A stretch of DNA of 19,824 bases from CAYYFX01 sp964471155 (lineage in GTDB: Bacteria; ARS69): the NCBI GenBank assembly GCA_964471155.1, contig CAYYFX010000074.1, positions 1-19,824 on the forward strand. Reading direction: 5' to 3'. The position numbers and the translations under genes are program-made. The first letter of the stretch is position 1; each line of letters begins with the position of its first letter. The notes below the pieces were generated by a model that searched no databases, was not told the DNA's origin, and saw only the letters and a program-made list of their open reading frames with translations. Positions 6,776-13,377 of the stretch are shown piece by piece.

Positions 6776-8623
6776 TCAGGCGGCGCCGCTTCCGGAACGG
6801 ACCAGCAGGACGGGCCGCGCGCTGCGTTCCACGACGGCGGCCACCGGACCCGACAGCTCCACCGGAGCGCCGGGCCGTGCGAGCGGCGTGCCCACGACGA
6901 CCACGTCGTGCGCGCCTTCGAGCATCTCGGCCAGGATCTCCTCCTCCGCGGGACCGGACCGCAGCCGCGGCGCCGCCCGGACACCCAGCCCGGACAGCGT
7001 GCGGACCGCGGCCGCGAGGTGACGCTCCGCCTGCGCGCGAGCGGCGTCCCCCGCGGGAAGGACGGTGAGGACGGTGACGTCGGCGTCCAGGTGGCGCGCG
7101 AGCCGGCCGGCGAACGAGACGCCGCGCTTCCCCGGCTCGCCGGACGCCGTGGTCACCAGGAAGCGGCGCAGCGCGCGCGCCGGCGGCGGCACGACCAGCA
7201 CGTGGTGGTCGCCGCGCCGCAGCGCGATCCCCGCGCGCGTCGCGGCGTCGTGGCCGCCGTCGAGGATCAGCAGGTCGAAGTCGTTGCGGTCCAGCATCGC
7301 GGGCAGCGCCGCCTCGAAGTCCTCCGGGCTGCGGAGCAGGGAGATGTCGAGGTCCGGGCGCACGGCCGGCGGCGCCGCGCCGTTCCCGCCCGGCGCGCGC
7401 GCGTACTCCAGCACGGCGAGGCGCGCATGGCCGCGCGCGGCAAGCTCCGTGGCCGTCGCGACCGCCGCCCCCCCGGGGTGGCGCGCATCCGCCACCACGA
7501 GCAGCGAGAGTCCCGGGTGCGCGAGCGTGTGCACGCGCCGCAGGCCCACCCACGCCGCGTCGCCCGGCGCCAGCGGGAAGCTGCGCACCTGGTGCTGCGA
7601 GCGGACGGCTTCCACCACCCACGCCTCGCCGCCGAAGCGCGGCACCGGCGCGATCGCGCGCACGCCGCCGAGGTCGGGGAGCCGGATCGCGAGGCGCTCG
7701 AACGGTCCGAGGAACTCGCGGCTCTCCACGACGCCGCGCCCGAGCGACGGCCAGTTCAAGGCTCCCGCGGACTCCCGCACCTCGACGTCCTCGGGACGCA
7801 CGAGGAGCTGCACGCGCGTCGTCTCCGCCCCCTCGTGCCGCGGCGCGCCCTCCAGCGGGACGACCACGTTGCCGATGCGCACGTCCGCTCCCGTGCGCTG
7901 GCCCACGACGAGGTTGGCGCTGCCGAGGAACGTCGCGGCGAACTGCGTGCGCGGGTGCAGGTAGATGTCGCGCGGCGCGCCCACCTCCAGCAGCCGCCCG
8001 TGATCCAGCACCGCGATGCGGTCCGCGATCTCGAACGCCTCCTCCTGGTCGTGCGTCACGAAGACCGCGGTGATCCCGAGGGACTGCTGGATGCCGCGCA
8101 CGGTGCGGCGCAGCTCGGACCGGATGCGCGCGTCCAGCGCGCCGAACGGCTCGTCCAGCAGCAGGAGCGACGGCGAGTGCGCCAGCGCACGCGCCAGCGC
8201 CACGCGCTGCTGCTGCCCGCCGGAAAGCTGGTCCGGGCGGCGCGCGCCGAGCCCCCCGAGGCCGACCAGCTCCAGCAGCTCCTCGCGCCGGTCGCGCCGC
8301 GCCGCGCGGCCCACGCCGCGCACGCGCAGGGCGAACTCCACGTTGTCCGCGACGCTCATGTGCCGGAACAGCGCGTAGTGCTGGAACACCAGCCCCACGC
8401 CGCGCTTCTGCGGGGGGACGCGGGTGACGTCCTTCCCTTCCAGCCGGATGCGCCCGGAGTCCGGCAGCGTCAGTCCGGCCAGCATGCGAAGGATCGTGCT
8501 CTTCCCGCTGCCGGAGGGTCCCAGCAGCACGAACAACTCGCCCTTCGCGATCTCCAGGGAGACATCCCGGACGACCGCGTGGTTCTCGTACCGCTTCGTG
8601 AGGTGCTCGAGGATGATGGACAT
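6776..8623 (-). CDS. cysA: CysA-type ABC ATPase fused to two C-terminal universal-stress-protein-like domains
   Basis: ATPase that powers the sulfate importer, 615 residues instead of the usual 330-370. Residues 1-235 are a complete ABC domain: Walker A GPSGSGKST (35-43), Q-loop Q81, signature LSGGQQQR (133-140), Walker B LLLLDEP (153-159) and switch H191. A TOBE-like region follows (about 240-345). Residues 365-480 and 486-610 look like two Rossmann-type universal stress protein domains. The second is better preserved, with RRFLVTTASGEPGKRGVSFA, then HDVVVVGTP and SGPVAAVVERSARPVLLV, resembling the USP nucleotide motif. The first half is degenerate. The frame is continuous through all parts. 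The start ATG at 8621-8623 is preceded by GGGGGTGGAG, which also forms one arm of a hairpin. The sulfate-binding protein gene follows after 17 bases. Confidence 0.9.
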   Translation of the reverse strand: MSIILEHLTKRYENHAVVRDVSLEIAKGELFVLLGPSGSGKSTILRMLAGLTLPDSGRIRLEGKDVTRVPPQKRGVGLVFQHYALFRHMSVADNVEFALRVRGVGRAARRDRREELLELVGLGGLGARRPDQLSGGQQQRVALARALAHSPSLLLLDEPFGALDARIRSELRRTVRGIQQSLGITAVFVTHDQEEAFEIADRIAVLDHGRLLEVGAPRDIYLHPRTQFAATFLGSANLVVGQRTGADVRIGNVVVPLEGAPRHEGAETTRVQLLVRPEDVEVRESAGALNWPSLGRGVVESREFLGPFERLAIRLPDLGGVRAIAPVPRFGGEAWVVEAVRSQHQVRSFPLAPGDAAWVGLRRVHTLAHPGLSLLVVADARHPGGAAVATATELAARGHARLAVLEYARAPGGNGAAPPAVRPDLDISLLRSPEDFEAALPAMLDRNDFDLLILDGGHDAATRAGIALRRGDHHVLVVPPPARALRRFLVTTASGEPGKRGVSFAGRLARHLDADVTVLTVLPAGDAARAQAERHLAAAVRTLSGLGVRAAPRLRSGPAEEEILAEMLEGAHDVVVVGTPLARPGAPVELSGPVAAVVERSARPVLLVRSGSGAA

Positions 8624-8627
8624 GGCT

Positions 8628-8654
8628 CCACCCCCACGGTAGGCGCGGGGGTGG
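8628..8654 (-). promoter_or_regulatory. Hairpin masking the cysA ribosome binding site
   Basis: In the transcript, CCACCCCC (8654-8647) is followed by an 11-base loop and GGGGGTGG (8635-8628), giving a perfect 8-bp GC stem. The 3' arm is the purine-rich ribosome binding site itself and ends four bases before the cysA ATG. Folding would block initiation, so this may be a translational control element (thermosensor-like, or opened by translation, protein or ligand). The pairing is seen directly; a regulatory role is inferred. No known riboswitch class is recognised. Confidence 0.5.
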
Positions 8655-8728
8655 TCGCGCGGCGGTTTGAAGCCGGTGACAACGGCTGGAACCGGGTGGG
8701 GCGGCGGCGCGGGCGGACCGTCGGCGGC

Positions 8729-8757
8729 GGCGGTGGCTGTGGCGGTGGCTGTGGCGG
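8729..8757. repeat. 12-bp tandem repeat in the cysA leader
   Basis: The unit GGCGGTGGCTGT is present twice in direct tandem (8729-8740, 8741-8752), followed by a partial third copy GGCGG. It lies in the 161-base gap between the TPR gene and cysA. It could vary in copy number by slippage and so alter the cysA leader, or it may simply be low-complexity GC-rich spacer. Confidence 0.7.
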
Positions 8758-8784
8758 CCGCGGCGGGCGCAGCCGCTCGGGCGA

Positions 8785-9666
8785 TCAGTCCCCGTCGGGC
8801 GGACGCGCGAGCCGGGCCAGGCGGGCCAGGCGCTCCGGCTCCTGCTCCGCGAGCCAGGCGTCCGCCGAGAGCAGCTCGTGCGCGCGCGCGAAGTGCGGGC
8901 GCGCCTCCTCCGCGCGGCCCAGCGCCAGCAGGCATTCGCCCAGCTCCTCGGAAACGTAGCCGTCGTCCGCGCGACCCCCGGCGCGCTTGTCCGCCGCCAG
9001 CGCCTGCTGCGCCGCCAACGCCTCCTCCACGCGGCCGAGCGAGCGGAGCGAGCGCGCCACGCACCACCGCGCGATGTCCAGCTGCGGCTGCTTCCCCTCG
9101 GCCTCGCGGAGCGCCAGCGCCTCTTCGAAGAGCGCGTGCGCGCGCGGCAGCTCGCCGCGGTCGTGGTACGTCCACGCGAGGTTGTTGAGCAGCGATCCCT
9201 TCCAGCGCTGCGCGCGCGGATCCGCGGAAACCCGCGCGAGGTCCAGGCCGACCTCGTTCCAGCGGATCGCCTCGTCCGGGGTCTCCACGATGGCCACCAT
9301 GTGCGCCGCGTCCACGGCGAAGCCGTCCTCGCCGCACGCACGCGCGGTCTCCCACGCGTCCACGAACAGCGGTTTCGCCTCCGCGGCGCGCCCCGACGAG
9401 TTGAGCGTGCGCCCGCGCTCCAGCAGCCACCGCACGCGCACCACCGGCGGCGCCGCCTCCAGCTTCACGGCCAGCGTGTCCAGGAGCGCGTGCGCGTCGT
9501 CGAAGCGGCGGCGGAGGCTGTACGTGCGCGCGATCTGCGTCTCGATCTGCAGGCGCAGCGCGCCATCCTCCACGCGCGGCAACAGCTCGCGGAAACGGGC
9601 CTCCGTCGCCTCGGGGTCGTCGAAGTCCCACAGCTCGTCGAAGCGCGTCGGGTCGTCAGTCGGCAT
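8785..9666 (-). CDS. Tetratricopeptide-repeat (TPR) protein
   Basis: A 293-residue, mostly helical protein with several TPR-like units. Clear ones include SLLNNLAWTYHDRGELPRAH followed by ALFEEALALREAEG, SLGRVEEALAAQQALA, and SEELGECLLALGRAEEARPH followed by FARAHELL near the C-terminus. Such arrays act as protein-binding scaffolds; no catalytic domain is seen. The ATG at 9664-9666 has GGGGGAGAG upstream. An alternative start is CTG at 9751-9753, overlapping the DUF985 stop as CTGA and preceded by GGAGG seven bases away. It would add 29 residues forming an RR plus Ala/Val/Leu-rich signal peptide, giving 322 residues and an exported protein. Which start is used decides whether the protein is cytoplasmic or exported. 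Partner and role are unknown. Confidence 0.8.
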   Translation of the reverse strand: MPTDDPTRFDELWDFDDPEATEARFRELLPRVEDGALRLQIETQIARTYSLRRRFDDAHALLDTLAVKLEAAPPVVRVRWLLERGRTLNSSGRAAEAKPLFVDAWETARACGEDGFAVDAAHMVAIVETPDEAIRWNEVGLDLARVSADPRAQRWKGSLLNNLAWTYHDRGELPRAHALFEEALALREAEGKQPQLDIARWCVARSLRSLGRVEEALAAQQALAADKRAGGRADDGYVSEELGECLLALGRAEEARPHFARAHELLSADAWLAEQEPERLARLARLARPPDGD

Positions 9667-9749
9667 GGTCTCTCCCCCGGCGGCGCGCGTGCCGCCCGCG
9701 CCGGGCGCGGCCGCCACCAGCGCGGCCAGCGCGACGAACGCCGCGCGCC

Positions 9750-10235
9750 TCAGAGCAGCTCCTCCGTGCCGGACAGCCACGCCGCGAACGCGCGCTCGTG
9801 CCCCGGCAGGTCCTTCACGAAGCGGAAATCCGCGAAGTCGAAGCCCGGGGCCACGGTGCAGGTGACGAGCGCCCACCGCCCGAGCGGGCGCGCCGCCTGC
9901 CACACGCCGGCCGGCACGACGTGCACGGGCGACGCCTCGTCGCCGCCGCCCGGACCCAGCACGACGCGCCGCGCTTCCGCCTTGTCCGGGTCGAAGGTGA
10001 GCAGCTCCAGCGGGTCGCCGCCCGCGAACTGCCAGATCTCGTCGGAGTCCACGACGTGCCATCGGCTGTGCTGCCCCGCGCACAGCAGGAACCAGATCAT
10101 GGTGGCGGCGGCGCGGTGCGCATCGCCGCGGGTCACGTCCGTGGCCGAGCGCCAGATCTCGCGGTAGTGCCCGCCCTCGGGGTGCGGCACCAGCTCCAGC
10201 GAGTCGATGAGCATGGCCGCGCGCGGATCGGTCAC
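9750..10235 (-). CDS. DUF985-family cupin
   Basis: A 161-residue cupin of the DUF985 family, small beta-barrel proteins of mostly unknown function. Visible family features are VPHPEGGHYRE (16-26), HSRWHVVDSDEIWQFAGGDP (56-75), VVPAGVWQAA (106-115) and TCTVAPGFDFADF (125-137). I chose the GTG at 10233-10235 over the later ATG at 10212-10214. It shares GTGA with the stop of the DinB-like gene, has GGAG six bases upstream, and gives the N-terminal extension before HPEGG that is usual in the family. The tight overlap suggests co-translation with the DinB-like protein. Substrate unknown. Confidence 0.88.
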   Translation of the reverse strand: MTDPRAAMLIDSLELVPHPEGGHYREIWRSATDVTRGDAHRAAATMIWFLLCAGQHSRWHVVDSDEIWQFAGGDPLELLTFDPDKAEARRVVLGPGGGDEASPVHVVPAGVWQAARPLGRWALVTCTVAPGFDFADFRFVKDLPGHERAFAAWLSGTEELL

Positions 10236-10777
10236 GTCGCGCTCCGCGTGCGGTCCCGCAGCACCGGCAGGTACTCCATCCACGGCCCCACGTCCGCGGC
10301 GTACCGCTTCGCCATCACGCGCGCGATCTGCGCGAGGTGCCCGAGGTCGTGCACGGCCCACGTGGAGAGGAGCTGGCCCAGCGTGACCGGGCCGAACGCC
10401 GGGTGCGTCCCGCGCCGCGCGAGCCGCTCGGGGTCCAGCCGCCAGCCGCGCAGCGTCGCCAGGCTGCCGGCGCGCGCCGCCGCGAAGCGATCCAGCAGCT
10501 CCTCCGTGGAGTGCCGCTCCAGCAGCGCCCGCTGCGCGAAGCGGTCGAACGGCTCGAACGCCCGGGACTCCCCGTGCTCCAGGATCCTGCGCGCGCGCGG
10601 GATCCAGTCCGCCTCCTCCGCGTGCAGCAGATGTCCCACGACCTCCTTGGGGCTGAACGTGTCCGGACCCTCGTCCGCAATCAGCCACGCCTCCCCGAGC
10701 CCGCCGAGCCACACGCGCAGCACGGAGGGCGTCCGCTCCAGGATCTCCACGGCCTCGTCCAGCGCGAACGACGGCAT
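10232..10777 (-). CDS. DinB-like four-helix-bundle protein
   Basis: A 181-residue DinB superfamily protein. Motifs are TFSPKEVVGHLLHAEEADWI (residues 40-59), which supplies the first metal histidine, and WAVHDLGHLAQIARVMA (140-156), which supplies H143 and H147. These form the expected metal-binding histidine set for hydrolase- or transferase-like members. The start is ATG at 10775-10777, whose A is the last base of the cupin stop (TGATG); a GTG directly before it would also work. It overlaps the DUF985 gene by four bases. It differs clearly from the DinB-like protein at 779-1315, so the two are not a recent duplication. Confidence 0.9.
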   Translation of the reverse strand: MPSFALDEAVEILERTPSVLRVWLGGLGEAWLIADEGPDTFSPKEVVGHLLHAEEADWIPRARRILEHGESRAFEPFDRFAQRALLERHSTEELLDRFAAARAGSLATLRGWRLDPERLARRGTHPAFGPVTLGQLLSTWAVHDLGHLAQIARVMAKRYAADVGPWMEYLPVLRDRTRSAT

Positions 10778-11136
10778 CACAGCCGCTCCGGCCGGTCCAC
10801 CGTGCGCTCGTTCCGCACGTTGCCCGTGTTCAGCGTGCCGGCCGGCTCGAACAACAGGATCTCGGTGCCGTCGTCCGCCACCGGCAGATGCTCCACGCCG
10901 CGCGGCACGACCAGCAGCTCGCCCGGCAGCAGCACGAGATCACGGTCGCGGAGGCACATCGTGAGCCGCCCCTTCAGCACGAGGAACAGCTCGTCCTCGT
11001 CGTCGTGCCGGTGCCAGACGAACTCGCCCGCGAGCTTCGCCAGCTTCACGTGCTGCCCGTTCAGCTCCGCCACGATCCGCGGGCTCCAGGTCTCGTCGAA
11101 GCGCGCGAGCTTCGCCGCGAGGTTGACCTTCTCCAT
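10777..11136 (-). CDS. Single-domain cupin
   Basis: A 119-residue cupin. Motif 1 is WHRHDDEDELFLVLKG, with H42, H44 and E49, and motif 2 centres on PGELLVVPRGVEHLP with H83; together these make a complete metal site. Small cupins of this type (often annotated as mannose-6-phosphate-isomerase-like) can be sugar isomerases, dioxygenases or metal-binding stress proteins, and the sequence does not say which. The ATG at 11134-11136 has GGAGG five bases upstream, and the stop overlaps the DinB-like start. The leader just upstream contains two copies of CCGCGTCTT. Confidence 0.9.
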   Translation of the reverse strand: MEKVNLAAKLARFDETWSPRIVAELNGQHVKLAKLAGEFVWHRHDDEDELFLVLKGRLTMCLRDRDLVLLPGELLVVPRGVEHLPVADDGTEILLFEPAGTLNTGNVRNERTVDRPERL

Positions 11137-11178
11137 GGCTTCCTCCGCGTCTTCCGCGTCTTCCGGTGGCGCGACAGT

Positions 11179-11442
11179 CTAGTGCATCCGCGCGCGCGCC
11201 CGCGCACCCAGCCATTGCCCGGCGAAGTACCCGGCCACGAACAGCGGGAGCAGCGACCAGCGGAACCCGAGACCCGCGGCCCACCGCATCGCCACCGCCA
11301 GCGGCACCGGCGCGTGCACCGCCACGAACCACGCGAGCGAGAACTTCCGAACGCCCGCGCGCCACCAGCCGAACGGCAGGTTGACCACCAGGATCCCGGC
11401 GGCCACGAGCGCGATGCGCACCCCCTCGGGCAGCTCCGCCAA
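11179..11442 (-). CDS. Small conserved membrane protein of unknown function
   Basis: About 87 residues with three hydrophobic segments: VRIALVAAGILVVNLPFG, then FSLAWFVAVHAPVPLAVAM, then WSLLPLFVAGYFAGQWLGA. The phrases NLPFGWWRAGVRKFS and WFVAVHAPVPLA read like a conserved small membrane protein family that I cannot name. The start is uncertain. I chose TTG at 11440-11442, five bases past the DUF2277 stop, because it precedes the first helix; a GTG nine codons later is possible. No strong ribosome binding site is present, so translation may be coupled to DUF2277. The stop TAG is at 11179-11181. Confidence 0.65.
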   Translation of the reverse strand: MAELPEGVRIALVAAGILVVNLPFGWWRAGVRKFSLAWFVAVHAPVPLAVAMRWAAGLGFRWSLLPLFVAGYFAGQWLGARARARMH

Positions 11443-11447
11443 CGCCG

Positions 11448-11669
11448 CTACGCCAGCGTCCCGGACTCGCCGCGCAGGCGCAGCGCGTGCAGCAGCTCCC
11501 GCGCGGCGCCGGCCACGTCGTCCACGGCGCGGTCGAACGCGGCCTGGTTCACGCGCGACGGGCTGCGCGTGCCGCTGATCTTGCGCACGAACTGCAGCGC
11601 GGCGTCCCGGATCTCCTCGTCCGTGGCCACCTCGCCGGGATGGCGGAGCCGCTTGATGTTCCGGCACAT
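11448..11669 (-). CDS. DUF2277 family protein
   Basis: A 73-residue protein matching the small DUF2277 family: it begins MCRNIKRLRHPGEVATDEEI and continues AALQFVRKISGTRSPS, then NQAAFDRAVDDVAGAARELL. The early cysteine (C2) and the helix-rich makeup are typical; no function is known. The ATG at 11667-11669 is preceded by AGGAGGA, the best ribosome binding site in this block. It is followed almost immediately by a small membrane protein gene. DUF2277 is a common soil-lineage gene, which fits the inferred habitat but does not identify the organism. Confidence 0.92.
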   Translation of the reverse strand: MCRNIKRLRHPGEVATDEEIRDAALQFVRKISGTRSPSRVNQAAFDRAVDDVAGAARELLHALRLRGESGTLA

Positions 11670-11714
11670 GCTGTTCCTCCTCGGGCCCCTCCGGGCCGAC
11701 CGCGCGTCAGCGCG

Positions 11715-12293
11715 TCAGCGGAGCGCCGCCGGGCGGCGCTCCGCGAACTCGTCCGCGACGCTGCGCGCCCCGCCGGCGCGCTCCAGAACGACCGCGTCGC
11801 CGGCGCCGATCTCCCCTTCCTGCGCCACCGCGAGATAGAACCCGCAGCGTCGGGTCTCCCACATCCGGCGGATCACCGCGTTCGTGCCCAGGCGCGCGGC
11901 CAGCTTGAAGCACGGCTGGCGCGGCGTGGTCACGACGAGCCGCGCCGACCCCACCACCAGCACGTCGCCCGCGTGCACGTCCGCCTCCGCGATCCCGCGC
12001 AGCGTGAGGTTCTCGCCGAAGGCGCCCCAATCCAGGTCGTCCCGGCCCAGGTCCTCCCGCCACGGCGCGTAGTGCTCGCCCGGGTACGCGTACACCGCCT
12101 TCGCCTCCCCGCCGTGCACGCGCAGGTCCGCCTGCCCGTCGCCGGCGAGGCCGAGCTTCCCCGCATGCACGCGTCCGGGCACGGATCGCTTCACGATCCC
12201 GCTCTGCACCACGCGATCCCCGGCGGCCAGCGGCCGCGGCATGCCCACGTTCACGGACACGATGACCGGCGGCCCCGGACTCCCGCCGGTCAC
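11715..12293 (-). CDS. MOSC-domain protein (YiiM-like)
   Basis: A 192-residue MOSC-domain protein, a beta-strand domain also found in molybdenum cofactor sulfurases; stand-alone members act on N-hydroxylated bases in a molybdenum-dependent way or remain uncharacterised. Visible features are DLRVHGGEAKAVYAYPGEHY (56-75), GAFGENLTLRG (90-100) and TTPRQPCFKLA (122-132) with the conserved C128. The chosen start is GTG at 12291-12293, sharing GTGA with the DUF1330 stop and preceded by GGAAGG. The frame opens further upstream inside DUF1330, but that stretch is not MOSC-like. No Moco biosynthesis genes are present in the window. Confidence 0.9.
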   Translation of the reverse strand: MTGGSPGPPVIVSVNVGMPRPLAAGDRVVQSGIVKRSVPGRVHAGKLGLAGDGQADLRVHGGEAKAVYAYPGEHYAPWREDLGRDDLDWGAFGENLTLRGIAEADVHAGDVLVVGSARLVVTTPRQPCFKLAARLGTNAVIRRMWETRRCGFYLAVAQEGEIGAGDAVVLERAGGARSVADEFAERRPAALR

Positions 12294-12577
12294 ACGCCTT
12301 CCACCACGATCATGTTCGCGGTGGACGTGGCCTGCCGCAGCCGCTTCGCCTCCGCGTACTCGGCCGACGCCCACCACTCCTTCGCACGCTCGACGCTCTC
12401 GAACTCCAGGACGACCAGCCGCCTCGGCCGCCAGTCCCCCTCGAGGGTCTCGTGCCGTCCGCCGCGCACGACGAACTTCCCGCCGTACCGCGCCAGGGAG
12501 ACGGGTGAAAGCCGGACGTAGTCCTGGTACCGCTCGCGGTCCTGCACGTCGATGTCCACGATCACGTATGCCGCCAT
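12290..12577 (-). CDS. DUF1330 family protein
   Basis: A 95-residue ferredoxin-fold protein of the DUF1330 family. It starts MAAYVIVDIDVQDRERYQDY and has GGKFVVRGGRHETLEGDWRP, VVLEFESVERAKEWWASAEY and a C-terminal hydrophobic strand; all are typical of the family. Members form dimeric alpha/beta barrels of unknown function. The ATG at 12575-12577 has GGAGG eight bases upstream. It is the first gene of the minus-strand run and divergent from the exported Met/Cys-rich protein gene. Confidence 0.92.
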   Translation of the reverse strand: MAAYVIVDIDVQDRERYQDYVRLSPVSLARYGGKFVVRGGRHETLEGDWRPRRLVVLEFESVERAKEWWASAEYAEAKRLRQATSTANMIVVEGV

Positions 12578-12619
12578 CGCGTCCGCCTCCCCGGCCGTCG
12601 GGCCGTCACCGCGACGGGC

Positions 12620-12625
12620 ATTCTA
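12620..12625 (-). promoter_or_regulatory. Possible -10 element for the DUF1330 operon
   Basis: On the minus strand TAGAAT (five of six to TATAAT) lies 42 bases before the DUF1330 start. No convincing -35 sits at 16-18 bases, so this is a weak call. It is one of few AT-rich spots in the divergent spacer 12578-12813. Confidence 0.3.
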
Positions 12626-12688
12626 CGACGGCGGGCGGGAACCGCGCGCCGTCGAAACCGGATCGGCCGGTCGGGAAAGCGGATCGGG

Positions 12689-12718
12689 ATGTCACGTCCG
12701 GCGCCGCGGGTCCATACT
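12689..12718 (+). promoter_or_regulatory. Possible sigma-70-like promoter for the Met/Cys-rich protein gene
   Basis: ATGTCA (12689-12694, four of six to TTGACA) and CATACT (12713-12718, four of six to TATAAT) are separated by 18 bases. The start codon is about 95 bases further on. The rest of this spacer shows nothing else I recognise. Confidence 0.3.
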
Positions 12719-12813
12719 CCCGGCGCCGCGATGCCGCGATCGGCCGGCCCCCTTCGGTCCGGCGGCGGCGCGTCGGCGGCAATGGCGCTCCCGTAGGAGC
12801 CGGAGGTTTCGGA

Positions 12814-13323
12814 ATGACGAAGAAGATCCTGGCCGCGGCCGGCGCGCTCGGCGTGCTCGCCGGCGTGGCGTTCGCCGGCGAAGGCCATCAGCACTCCACC
12901 GCGTCGATGGACATGAAGTCCGCGATGATGGCCGAGATGATGAAGTGCTCCGTGTGCAGCCACATGGCGCCGCATCTCGATTCGCTCGGCCCGGTGATGA
13001 AGATGGAAGTGGTCAACCTCGACAACGGCGTGGCCATCGTGCACAAGGTCACGGACGCGTCGAAGCTGCCCGAGTACCGCACGGTGAACGCCGAGATGCA
13101 CGCGGCCGGCGGCCAGTGCATGGAGATGTCCGACGCGGACGCGCAGGCCAAGCTGTGCTCGTTCTGCCAGGGCATCCGCGCCAACGTGAAGGCCGGCGCC
13201 ATGATGAGCGTGGGCGACACGAAGAACGGGGACATGATGGTGCTCACGTCCGGGGATCCGGCCGTGCAGAAGTCCCTGGCCGAGCTCGCGGCCAAGTGCG
13301 CGATGATGGCCGACCAGATGTAG
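12814..13323 (+). CDS. Exported Met/Cys-rich protein with duplicated CxxC repeat, possible metal binder
   Basis: I do not recognise a named family. The 169-residue product has a clear Sec signal peptide (KK at 3-4, hydrophobic to about 21, AFA before GEG). The mature part has about 20 methionines and six cysteines. Two repeats are visible. The first has CSVC (45-48), NG (71-72) and C102 followed by MEM; the second has CSFC (115-118), NG (138-139) and C162 followed by AMM. In each, NG leads into a hydrophobic strand and an acidic/Lys helix before the last Cys. Histidines near the mature N-terminus (H25, H27) add ligands. Such composition suggests copper or other soft-metal binding outside the cytoplasm, or redox activity, but this is inference. 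The ATG at 12814 has GGAGG seven bases upstream. The gene stands alone, facing PPK2. Confidence 0.85.
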   Translation: MTKKILAAAGALGVLAGVAFAGEGHQHSTASMDMKSAMMAEMMKCSVCSHMAPHLDSLGPVMKMEVVNLDNGVAIVHKVTDASKLPEYRTVNAEMHAAGGQCMEMSDADAQAKLCSFCQGIRANVKAGAMMSVGDTKNGDMMVLTSGDPAVQKSLAELAAKCAMMADQM

Positions 13324-13336
13324 CACGGGACCGGCG

Positions 13337-13367
13337 CCGGGGCCCGCCGCGGCCGCGGCGGCCCCGG
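13337..13367. terminator. GC-rich hairpin between convergent genes
   Basis: CCGGGGC (13337-13343), one bulged C, CGCCGC (13345-13350), loop GGCC, then GCGGCG and GCCCCGG (13355-13367): 13 pairs in all. It sits 14 bases after the exported protein stop and 10 bases after the PPK2 stop on the other strand, so it may end both transcripts. Neither side has a T tract, so a Rho-independent role is uncertain. Confidence 0.4.
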
Positions 13368-13377
13368 GCCATCCGGC

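Noticed and set aside
5760..9341. A minus-strand frame giving one giant protein ending in the sulfate-binding protein
   Set aside because: Only the last 332 residues are meaningful. Upstream it runs out of frame through cysA and the TPR gene. The binding protein has its own ATG, GGAGG and signal peptide.
12562..13326. A minus-strand gene antisense to the exported Met/Cys-rich protein
   Set aside because: Its sequence is His/Val/Arg-rich, the mirror of Met codons on the plus strand. The plus-strand frame has a good ribosome binding site, signal peptide and repeat structure.
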